Below are positions 1-5,925 of a stretch of DNA of 15,097 nucleotides, piece after piece. The position numbers and the translations under genes are program-made. The stretch covers positions 1-15,097 of the forward strand of contig CAZWQM010000032.1 of assembly GCA_964636225.1 (NCBI GenBank), in the 5' to 3' direction. Numbering within the stretch: position 1 is the first letter of the stretch; every line of letters begins with the position of its first letter. Under the pieces are notes generated by a model that saw only the letters and a program-made list of their open reading frames with translations, was not told where the DNA came from and did no database searches. The stretch is from UBA1858 sp964636225 (lineage in GTDB: Bacteria > Pseudomonadota > Gammaproteobacteria > UBA4575).

Positions 1-611
1 TTTTCATTAACCCGCCTGCAATATTGCCGCCAATGGCCCCACTAATCAGATTGATGATCGGAACTGCGCGATGTACACCGCATAATGCGCTTTATGTGGA
101 TGTGTTCTGTGAAGCCTTGATGTCGGATCCGGCATTTAATAATTGTGCCTATCAGGATGCGCATGCCTGTGAACAGGGCTTAAAACGTCTGGCGCATGTG
201 TTTGCATTAATGGGAGTATGCAGTGAGTTTTATAAGCAGGAGCTCTGGACAAGACTGGGAATGAAGTCGAGACAGGAGTTTCTTGAGCAATTCTGGAAAG
301 CCTGGATCAAACCGATGGACCCGAATGCCTTATTAGTGATGGCAAGAAAATGGTAGCGTGGTGATTCCAGTCAACATGCCAACAATGATCTGGCGGCCGC
401 ATTACAATTGATTAAGGCCAAAACATACATGATTGGCTTTGAGCAAGATATGTTTGTCCCACCAGCAGATATGGCATTTGAGCAGCAATATATTCCAGAC
501 AGTGAGCTCAAACTGCTGCCTTCCTTAATGGGGCATTTTGCCATGATGGGACTGTTTGAAGAAGATTTTGAAGCCATTGATGGCCTGTTTAAAGAGCTTT
601 TGGCGAAGTAG
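1..611 (+). pseudogene. MetX-like homoserine O-acetyltransferase family alpha/beta hydrolase, 5'-truncated by the window and disrupted
   Basis: The reading frame that starts at base 3 gives a C-terminal half typical of MetX-like alpha/beta hydrolases. Visible pieces are GTARCTPHN, MGVCSEFYKQELW and FWKAWIKPMDPN, then after the break RGDSSQHANNDLAAALQ, FEQDMFVPPAD (candidate catalytic Asp) and LMGHFAMMG (candidate catalytic His). A TAG codon at 354-356 interrupts the frame exactly where relatives usually read KWQRGD; the frame on both sides is the same and nothing is missing, so a single CAG-to-TAG change explains it. Near bases 37-42 the family-like QYCRQWP lies in frame 1, whereas LIRLMIGTAR lies in frame 3, which suggests a one-base loss at the CCCC run. 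The nucleophile serine would be upstream of the window. Intact members acylate homoserine or act as related hydrolases. Family assignment is fairly sure; pseudogene versus sequencing error is not settled. Confidence 0.7.
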
Positions 612-677
612 CCAGGTGGCTGGAATCTTGTTAATGCGGTGTTATACTGCGCACCCAATTTGAACGGTGGTATTTAT

Positions 678-1145
678 ATGTTTGGTTCTCGTGACAGTAT
701 TGAGCAAGTAGAAGAAGGTAATGAACTGGCTCCCAAGTTTGATGAAAACGGATTAATTCCCGTGGTCACAACAGATATGGCTTCCGGCGAATTGCTGATG
801 ATGGGCTACATGAATGCTGAGGCGCTGACCAAAACCATTGAAACCGGTGAGGCTCATTACTGGAGCCGCAGCCGCCAGGTCTTATGGCATAAGGGTGCCA
901 CTAGCGGACTCGTGCAAAAAGTGGTTGAAATGCGCGTTGATGATGACCAGGACACCGTATGGTTGCGTGTGGATGTGGCGGGTGGCGCCAGTTGTCACGT
1001 GGGGTATCGATCATGCTTCTATCGTTCTATTCCTGTGGGTAAGCCAGATTCAGATGCGCCTTTGACGCTCACATACCATGAAGACGAAAAAGTGTTTGAT
1101 CCGCAGGAAGTGTATGGTGATGCGCCTAATCCCACCAAGTTATAA
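678..1145 (+). CDS. hisI: Phosphoribosyl-AMP cyclohydrolase (HisI)
   Basis: HisI opens the purine ring of phosphoribosyl-AMP, the third step of histidine synthesis, in the cytoplasm. The 155-residue product carries the family core: LMMGYMN (residues 40-46), AHYWSRSR (59-66), LWHKGATSG (69-77) and GASCHVGYRSCFYRS (103-117). The metal region reads DDDQD at 88-92, where the textbook form is DCDxD, so the three magnesium aspartates are kept but the first zinc cysteine is Asp89; Cys106 and Cys113 are present. The frame is open from 639, but the ATG at 678 is preferred because MFGSRDSIEQ is a recognisable N-terminus and GGTGG lies seven bases upstream. It is a stand-alone HisI, not a HisIE fusion, and no other his gene is nearby. 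The gene starts 66 bases after the broken MetX-like frame. Confidence 0.93.
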   Translation: MFGSRDSIEQVEEGNELAPKFDENGLIPVVTTDMASGELLMMGYMNAEALTKTIETGEAHYWSRSRQVLWHKGATSGLVQKVVEMRVDDDQDTVWLRVDVAGGASCHVGYRSCFYRSIPVGKPDSDAPLTLTYHEDEKVFDPQEVYGDAPNPTKL

Positions 1146-1188
1146 AGTGCAGAATCCCGATCATTAAAGTCCAGGTTTAGTTAACGAT

Positions 1189-1821
1189 ATGAATTATCTG
1201 ATTCAGGAAATTTCTTTCTACCTGCTGGGCGCGTTTGTCATTGGCGCTGTGTATGGCTGGGTGCTTCGCGGTATACGTGCACGTCGTGATCTGAATGTCG
1301 TATTGGATCGTCATGAAAGAGAGATTGTACAGTTGCGCAATGAAAATGTGTTGCTGGCAGATCGGATTGAACAGCTGGAATTGATTCCCGCCGGCGGAGG
1401 TGCTGAAGATTGGCAGGATGAGTATCCTTTAAATGAAATCAAGGATATTGAGGAATCTACGCTGGCAAAACTAAGGGCATTGAATATTAATACCACAAAA
1501 GATTTGTGGAAGTTTTGTAATAGTGAAGATGCCGTGTATGACCTGGCTGAAAAAATTGCAGTAGAAGACTTTGCTATTCAACGCTGGGTGTCGATTTCAC
1601 AATTATTGCGTATAGCGAATATTGAAGCCGACGATGCGGTGTTATTAGAAGCCACCGAAATATATTCGCTGGAAGACCTGGCTAATCAAAAACCGGTACG
1701 TTTAGGTGAGAAACTGAAAAAGAATAATCAGCGCGAAAATATTCTCAGTGAAATACCAAGTGAAGAAAAGCTTTCGGGGTGGATTGAACATGCGCAGCAT
1801 ATTCTTAGTTTAAATAAATAA
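1189..1821 (+). CDS. Membrane-anchored DUF4332 (helix-hairpin-helix-like) protein
   Basis: The 210-residue product has one N-terminal membrane helix (about residues 8-29), a basic stretch (RGIRARR), a probable short coiled coil (about 33-66, heptad-like hydrophobics in VLDRHEREIVQLRNENVLL) and a soluble region at about 78-208. The order of that region (LRALNINTTKDL, RWVSISQLLRIANI, ATEIYSLEDLANQKP, SEIPSEEKLSGWIEHA) matches the DUF4332 pattern of two helix-hairpin-helix-like units. In DUF4332 the hairpins usually carry GIGP; here they read DIEES and NIEAD, so the glycines that contact the DNA backbone in true HhH folds are absent. Binding to DNA is therefore doubtful and a scaffold role is possible, but the function is unknown. 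It ends seven bases from the convergent YceI gene, with no clear terminator between them. Confidence 0.75.
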   Translation: MNYLIQEISFYLLGAFVIGAVYGWVLRGIRARRDLNVVLDRHEREIVQLRNENVLLADRIEQLELIPAGGGAEDWQDEYPLNEIKDIEESTLAKLRALNINTTKDLWKFCNSEDAVYDLAEKIAVEDFAIQRWVSISQLLRIANIEADDAVLLEATEIYSLEDLANQKPVRLGEKLKKNNQRENILSEIPSEEKLSGWIEHAQHILSLNK

Positions 1822-1828
1822 TCTTTAA

Positions 1829-2383
1829 TCATTCAGGCTGGTAGTTGATGGTGAGATCAACCATCACCTTAAACCCGATAGTGTCGTCGTCTAACCAGTC
1901 ACCCGTTCCAATATTAAAATCACGTCTGTCCAACTCAAATTGTGCCTGTACCTGGGCCTGAGTCTTATCAATCACTCTCCATTGCAGGGGAAAACGAATC
2001 AACTTCTCCTGGTCGCGAATTTTTAATATTCCGGTAATCTCGTAGTTATCATCCCCAATATGTGAAATCTGTGTGCTGTGAAACAAAGCTTTTGGGAATT
2101 TGCTGAAATAAAACCAGTCGGGTTTTGCTAATGCTTCGTCTCTGTCACGGCTGTTTGTATTCACGGAAGTAATATCCACTGTACTGCGAATATAGCTGTT
2201 TTGCAGATTGGTAGGATCAATCAGAATCGATGAAGAAAAATTTTTGAAATGACCAGTAAACTTCGCATCATCATAACTTGCAGTAAACTGAATGGATGTT
2301 TTATTGGGTACTGCAGACCATTGGGTGGCCATAGCAGAGAATGGCATTAGCAGGATAGTAAAAAATAACAATAAAACATTCAT
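1829..2383 (-). CDS. YceI family periplasmic protein (distal copy)
   Basis: YceI proteins are small lipocalin-like beta barrels that bind isoprenoid or other long-chain lipids in the periplasm. This 184-residue product has a signal peptide (hydrophobic MNVLLLFFTILLMPFSAMA, probable cleavage after residue 19). A YceI body follows: SIQFTASYDDAKFTGHFKNF near the N-terminus, ILIDPTNLQNSYIRSTVDI, the typical RDEALAKPDWFYFSKFP at about 80-97, and LDRRDFNIGTGDW near the C-terminus. It is the last gene of a three-gene minus-strand operon, starting four bases after the cytochrome b561 stop. It differs clearly from the other YceI copy upstream, so the two are not a recent duplication. The ligand cannot be read from sequence. 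Confidence 0.88.
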   Translation of the reverse strand: MNVLLLFFTILLMPFSAMATQWSAVPNKTSIQFTASYDDAKFTGHFKNFSSSILIDPTNLQNSYIRSTVDITSVNTNSRDRDEALAKPDWFYFSKFPKALFHSTQISHIGDDNYEITGILKIRDQEKLIRFPLQWRVIDKTQAQVQAQFELDRRDFNIGTGDWLDDDTIGFKVMVDLTINYQPE

Positions 2384-2387
2384 CGTA

Positions 2388-2924
2388 TTAAAACATGCGT
2401 TTTAGAATTTCGTTTTTCTTGATGTAGTGATGATACAAAGCGGCTGCAATGTGCAAAACCGCCATCACACCTAATATGCAAACGAGTATAAAGTGAGTAT
2501 TTTTTGCATAGGTTTCTGTGTCGATGCTGGGCTGAGTAATAGCAGGGACTTCAAATAGACCAAACCATTGCATGGGAAAATTTGACGCTGAGTTAATTAC
2601 CCAGCCACTTATTGGAATGCAAACCATCAATATATACATCAGTAGCTGGCCTAGCCGGATCATACGATATTGAGTTTTGGAAAATGATCTGGGTGGTCTG
2701 GGAGAGGGGTTTAGTAGGCGCCAGAGAATACGGATAATCACAATACCCAGCAAGGTAATACCTATGGATTTATGCAAAATGAACATGTCCAGTTTCGCGG
2801 GCGTCAATGGCATGTTGATCATGGTGATCCCAAGGGCAAACATAAAGATGATGGCAATGGCCATAAACCAGTGAAGCAAGCGGCTGATTAATCCCCAGTG
2901 TTTAGCGCTGTTTCCCCAGCTCAT
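2388..2924 (-). CDS. Cytochrome b561 (bacterial CybB/YceJ type)
   Basis: This is a four-helix di-heme membrane cytochrome of the bacterial b561 family, which moves electrons to or from quinones in the inner membrane. The 178-residue product has four hydrophobic segments at about 14-36, 48-70, 90-112 and 143-166. Candidate heme histidines are His18 (LLHW), His51 (LHKSIG), His144 (NTHF) and His158 (VLHIAAALYHH), in the usual positions for the family. Its ATG overlaps the stop codon of the upstream YceI gene by the ATGA arrangement, and the second YceI gene starts four bases after its stop, so the three are almost certainly translated from one transcript. A yceJ-yceI pair is also known in E. coli; here the cytochrome sits between two YceI genes. 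Confidence 0.9.
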   Translation of the reverse strand: MSWGNSAKHWGLISRLLHWFMAIAIIFMFALGITMINMPLTPAKLDMFILHKSIGITLLGIVIIRILWRLLNPSPRPPRSFSKTQYRMIRLGQLLMYILMVCIPISGWVINSASNFPMQWFGLFEVPAITQPSIDTETYAKNTHFILVCILGVMAVLHIAAALYHHYIKKNEILKRMF

Positions 2925-3502
2925 TCTGAAATCTTTTGACCTTCTACCTCAAGGCGAATTTCGATGTCATCACCCAGAGCCGGCAAACCGTATGTCATAC
3001 CAAACAAAGACCGTTTCACGGTAGTGGTCGCTGAGAATCCTGCAGTAAATTTTCCGGAGAAAGGGTGGTTCCCAGATTTGTTATATTTTACTTTTAATGT
3101 GACAGGCTCTGTGTGATCAAGGATGGTCAGATTTCCGTGAACCAGCATTTTCTCTTGACCCAGTGATTCAATCTTTGTGCTGGTAAAAGTCATGCGCGGA
3201 TACTTTTCCACATTGAAAAAATCATCATTTTTCATGTGCTTATTCCATTTCTCATTATCCATATCGATACTGGACGTATCGATTACAACATCAACTCGAG
3301 AAGCACTGGTGTTATCCGGATCAAAATAGAAAGCCCCACCAAATTTAAGGAACTCTCCCTGCGATTTGGAAAACCCCAAATGATCACAGAAAAAAAGAAT
3401 CTGGGTGTGTACAGGTTCCAGTTGATATTTGGCGGCCTGCGCACTGGAAAAAGATAAACACAGGAATAGTAAATAAAATATTCCTTTGGCAATTGGATTC
3501 AT
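2921..3502 (-). CDS. YceI family periplasmic protein (proximal copy)
   Basis: First gene of the minus-strand YceI, cytochrome b561, YceI operon. The 193-residue product begins with a signal peptide (about residues 1-23, ending SFSSAQA before AKYQLEP). It continues with a full YceI domain: PVHTQILFFCDHLGFSKSQG, a strand with FYFDPDNTSASRVDVVID, the signature MKNDDFFNVEKYPRMTF at about 90-106, NLTILDHTEPVTL, and a C-terminal SLFGMTYGLPALGDDIEI that is very typical of the family. Cys39 in the mature part is unpaired. The likely role is lipid or isoprenoid binding in the periplasm; the physiological ligand is unknown. No strong Shine-Dalgarno sequence is visible before the ATG. The upstream region, shared with the CHCC gene, holds an FNR-like box. 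Confidence 0.9.
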   Translation of the reverse strand: MNPIAKGIFYLLFLCLSFSSAQAAKYQLEPVHTQILFFCDHLGFSKSQGEFLKFGGAFYFDPDNTSASRVDVVIDTSSIDMDNEKWNKHMKNDDFFNVEKYPRMTFTSTKIESLGQEKMLVHGNLTILDHTEPVTLKVKYNKSGNHPFSGKFTAGFSATTTVKRSLFGMTYGLPALGDDIEIRLEVEGQKISE

Positions 3503-3536
3503 TGTTTTTAGTTCTGATGTTTTTTTGTTCGGAGGA

Positions 3537-3550
3537 CTGATTTATGTCAA
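3537..3550. promoter_or_regulatory. Possible FNR/Anr-like operator in the divergent region
   Basis: CTGATTTATGTCAA matches the FNR-family consensus TTGAT-N4-ATCAA at eight of ten defined positions. It lies 35 bases upstream of the proximal YceI start codon and before the CHCC zinc-finger gene. Control by oxygen or redox would suit a cytochrome operon, but two mismatches and the lack of a clear promoter beside it keep this weak. Confidence 0.25.
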
Positions 3551-3599
3551 TTTTACTCTTTGGGTCATTCAAGGTGCCAGGAGAAATCGCCAAATAGCG

Positions 3600-3628
3600 T
3601 TGACTCCAAGCAGTGGAATACGTAACTA
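3600..3628 (+). promoter_or_regulatory. Possible sigma70-type promoter for the CHCC zinc-finger gene
   Basis: TTGACT (3600-3605) and TAACTA (3623-3628) are separated by 17 bases and point towards the CHCC gene, giving a leader of roughly 55 bases to the ATG at 3691. A second TTGACA at 3641 has no good -10 partner. Prediction by eye only. Confidence 0.3.
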
Positions 3629-3690
3629 TACTGCCTAGTTTTGACAATCGCATAACAGGCACCGATAGATTATTGCACATGAGAAACGCA

Positions 3691-3873
3691 ATGGTTAATG
3701 AGCAATCAGTACAGAGCAGTTCTGATCAGGCCACTATATGTTGTCGAGGGACAGGGAACGCATTGGGTCATCCCGCAGTATACTTATCATTTGCTGATCA
3801 AAAGACCGTACAGTGCTATTATTGCGGCTGCGAATTTATACGACAGCAAGCTAACAATAAGGAAGTTGATTAA
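3691..3873 (+). CDS. Short CHCC zinc-finger protein (NDUFS6-like, zf-CHCC)
   Basis: The 60-residue product contains CRGTGNALGHPAVYL followed by QCYYCGCEFI. This matches the CHCC zinc finger of the mitochondrial complex I subunit NDUFS6 and its bacterial relatives: C-x8-H (Cys18, His27), then C-x2-C (Cys42, Cys45), with the characteristic ALGHP around the histidine. Cys17 and Cys47 are extra cysteines. The domain fills nearly the whole protein, as is usual for bacterial members. The frame is open upstream to a GTG at 3613 and an ATG at 3679, but the ATG at 3691 has GAGA seven bases before it and leaves a normal short N-terminus. Bacterial members are small zinc proteins of poorly defined role. 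It is transcribed towards the sulfur cassette, but 235 bases separate them. Confidence 0.72.
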   Translation: MVNEQSVQSSSDQATICCRGTGNALGHPAVYLSFADQKTVQCYYCGCEFIRQQANNKEVD

Positions 3874-4108
3874 GAAGCTAACTTAATACATAAAATACAG
3901 GAAAATTTTTTTTATAGAAAGATAAATTATATTTATAACTCCATAGTGATGTGCTTTTTTCAGGCCAACTTTCAAGGCTATGATTCTCAGAATCAAAGAA
4001 ACAAGTACGGGCAGCGGTACTCGTAAAATGTTACTAATTACTAAAGGGTCCATTTTGGATCATTCATAATTTTACTATTTGATAATTTAATAAACAGGAA
4101 CGTAATTA
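3874..4108. other. AT-rich intergenic control region before the sulfur cassette
   Basis: No credible gene was found in these 235 bases. The first half is very AT-rich (3896-3945). The second half holds a 15-base palindrome (3981-3995) and a weak hairpin formed by AGTAC (4004-4008) and GTACT (4017-4021). AGGAA at 4096-4100 is the probable ribosome binding site of the DsrE-like gene. Several AT-rich hexamers could serve as -10 boxes, for example GATAAT at 4081, but none has a convincing -35 partner, so no promoter is called. Confidence 0.5.
3981..3995. repeat. Palindrome TGATTCTCAGAATCA, possible operator of the sulfur cassette
   Basis: This is a perfect inverted repeat with seven-base arms around one central C, in non-coding sequence 113 bases before the DsrE-like start codon. 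It is not followed by a T-tract, so it is unlikely to be a terminator. The symmetry suits a dimeric regulator. It does not match the FNR spacing. Confidence 0.45.
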
Positions 4109-4498
4109 ATGTCTAATAAGATCAGTATCATGCTTATCTCAGGTAAGCGGGAACAGTTACAAATGGCGGCCATGGTGGCTTCAGTAGGTGCCGTGAGTGG
4201 TAACGATGTGACTGTATTTCTTTCTATGAATGCATTGGAATTTTTCAAGAAAGATTGCACAACAAAAGCACCAACCGATGGTCCAATGGGAACGCTGTTG
4301 GAAGAAAAAAATGCACCTGGGTTCATGGAACTATTTGAATCAGCTGTTGAATTGGGTGATGCAAAAATTTATCCGTGTTCAATGGCAGTCGATATTTTAG
4401 GGCTGGGTAAAGGTGATCTGGTCGATTATCTTTCAGAGTCCTTAGGCCTGACAAGATTTTTGGACGATGCTTCCGAAGGCCAAGTTTGGACATTTTAA
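4109..4498 (+). CDS. DsrE-family sulfur carrier protein
   Basis: DsrE-type proteins carry persulfide sulfur on a conserved cysteine in the cytoplasm of sulfur oxidisers and in tRNA thiolation. The 129-residue product shows the family fold: a first strand KISIMLISGKREQLQMAAMVA, a second block NDVTVFLSMNALEFF, a FMELFESAVELGDAKIYPC segment and the motif YPCSMAVDILGL, with the candidate sulfur-binding Cys90. This motif resembles the CSMSMD-type loop of DsrE2/DsrE3-like proteins more than that of the DsrE subunit of DsrEFH. Cys50 is a second cysteine. It is the first gene of the cassette, 15 bases before the TusA-like gene, with which it most likely exchanges sulfur. No DsrF or DsrH partner follows. 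Confidence 0.87.
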   Translation: MSNKISIMLISGKREQLQMAAMVASVGAVSGNDVTVFLSMNALEFFKKDCTTKAPTDGPMGTLLEEKNAPGFMELFESAVELGDAKIYPCSMAVDILGLGKGDLVDYLSESLGLTRFLDDASEGQVWTF

Positions 4499-4513
4499 TT
4501 TAAGGAGAAATAA

Positions 4514-4744
4514 ATGGCAGATCGAAAAATAGTAGATGCAAAGAATACTTTTTGTCCGGGCCCATTGATGGAATTAATTGCAAATATGAAGCAGGCGGAA
4601 GTGGGTGATGAGCTTGTTGTGCTGTCAACCGATGAAGGTTCAGCGAATGATATTCCTGAATGGATTAATAAAGTTGGCCATGAAGTCATCGAGAGTAGCG
4701 AAGAAGGTGGCGTTTGGAGCATTGTGGTTAAGAAAACCAAGTAA
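4514..4744 (+). CDS. TusA-family sulfurtransferase
   Basis: TusA proteins are small cytoplasmic carriers that pass persulfide sulfur between enzymes. The 76-residue product is full length for the family. It has the signature FCPGPLMEL with the active Cys14, the helix LIANMKQAEVGD, the strand ELVVLSTDEGSANDIPEW and the closing GGVWSIVVKK. AAGGAGA (4502-4508) lies five bases before the ATG, a strong ribosome binding site. The gene sits between the DsrE-like gene and the SQR-like gene, the arrangement expected for a carrier that takes sulfur released during sulfide or polysulfide oxidation. The context argues against it being the housekeeping tRNA-thiolation TusA, but sequence alone does not exclude that. 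Confidence 0.92.
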   Translation: MADRKIVDAKNTFCPGPLMELIANMKQAEVGDELVVLSTDEGSANDIPEWINKVGHEVIESSEEGGVWSIVVKKTK

Positions 4745-4785
4745 TTATTTTTTCAATAATCAATAAATCGTAAAGAGAGGTTGAA

Positions 4786-5913
4786 ATGAAAGTCTTAATC
4801 GTCGGTGGTGGCATGGGCGGAACTATCTTGGCCAACAGTCTGGCCCGCAAACTAAAAAATGAACTTAAAACTGGCAAGGCAAGCATTACCATGCTGTCAG
4901 CATCTGACAAGCATATGTATCAGCCGGGCTTGTTATATGTAGCTGTAGGTAAAATGAACCCATCTGAGTTATATCGAGATCAGGTCAGCCTGTTAGAGCC
5001 AAGTATTGAATTTAAAGTAGATCCGGTTGTTGAGTTCAATCTGGACGCCAACAATGTTAAAGCCAAGAGCGGTAATACCTACAATTACGACATTATCGTT
5101 ATTGCAACCGGCTCTCGTGCATATGCCGAAGCGACCCCGGGTCTGGCAGAATATGCAGAGCAGTTCTACACAGAAGCAGATGCGGTGAAAATGTATAAGC
5201 GTCTGGAAGCTTTTGAAGGTGGGAAAGTGGTTGTTGCTGTCGGTGTGCCACACAAGTGTCCAATGGCACCTTTGGAAATCACTTTCATGCTGGTGGATTA
5301 CTTCAAGAAGCGTGAAATCTGGGACAAAGTCCAGCTTCACTATACTTATCCAATTGGCCGTACACACAGTCTTGAGCCAGTAGCAAAGTGGGCAACACCA
5401 GAATTTGAACGTCTGGGCATTACCTATGAAACACTATTCAACATGAAAGAAGTAACACCTAACGCGGTGGTCAGTGAAGAAGGTACCGAAGCGGAATATG
5501 ACTTGTTAATCACTGTTCCCTCACACAAAGGTATGCAAGTGATTGAAGATGCAGGTTTGGGTGCAGGCGGATTTATTCCAACGGATCGCAAGCGCCTGAA
5601 CATGGAAGGTCGTGACAATGTATATGTATTGGGCGATACAACTAACCTGCCTATTAGTAAAGCCGGTTCTACTGCACACTTTGAAGCAGAAGCACTGGCG
5701 GATAACATTGCTTCACTGGCCACTATTGGTACTGCGACACGTGACTATGACGGTAAAGTTTTCTGCTTTATCGAAGCGGGTGAAGGCAAAGCGACTTACG
5801 CTATGTTTAACTATCAAAATCCACCTGATCCAAAACCACCAACAGCTGGTATTCGTATGTTTAAGACAGCTTATAACAAGCTGTACTGGGCCAGTGCACG
5901 CGGTTTACTCTAA
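4786..5913 (+). CDS. SQR-like FAD-dependent pyridine-nucleotide-disulfide oxidoreductase
   Basis: The product is a 375-residue flavoprotein related to sulfide:quinone oxidoreductase and to the flavoprotein of flavocytochrome c. Visible elements are the N-terminal FAD-binding KVLIVGGGMGG (residues 2-12), MYQPGLLYVAVG (44-55), the IVIATGSRA strand (104-112), VPHKCPMAPLE (154-164) with Cys158, NVYVLGDTTNLPISKAGS (278-295) as the second FAD motif, and KVFCFIEAGEGKA (324-336) with Cys327. Cys158 and Cys327 are the only cysteines and correspond to the two that hold the sulfur bridge in SQR. The third SQR cysteine is missing and the chain is about 50 residues shorter than classical SQR. The C-terminus (YNKLYWASARGLL) may be a membrane-contact helix. 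There is no signal peptide, so it acts on the cytoplasmic face. AGAGAGG precedes the ATG. Confidence 0.85.
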   Translation: MKVLIVGGGMGGTILANSLARKLKNELKTGKASITMLSASDKHMYQPGLLYVAVGKMNPSELYRDQVSLLEPSIEFKVDPVVEFNLDANNVKAKSGNTYNYDIIVIATGSRAYAEATPGLAEYAEQFYTEADAVKMYKRLEAFEGGKVVVAVGVPHKCPMAPLEITFMLVDYFKKREIWDKVQLHYTYPIGRTHSLEPVAKWATPEFERLGITYETLFNMKEVTPNAVVSEEGTEAEYDLLITVPSHKGMQVIEDAGLGAGGFIPTDRKRLNMEGRDNVYVLGDTTNLPISKAGSTAHFEAEALADNIASLATIGTATRDYDGKVFCFIEAGEGKATYAMFNYQNPPDPKPPTAGIRMFKTAYNKLYWASARGLL

Positions 5914-5925
5914 AGGAGGCAAGCG

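Noticed and set aside
1844..1865. Nested inverted repeats (GTTGAT/ATCAAC and GATGGT/ACCATC) near the convergent ends of the DUF4332 and YceI genes
   Set aside because: They lie inside the YceI coding end and have no T-tract in either direction, so they do not qualify as a terminator.
3698..3886. 62-residue frame overlapping the CHCC gene in another frame
   Set aside because: It has no recognisable motif, and the overlapping frame carries a complete zinc-finger signature.
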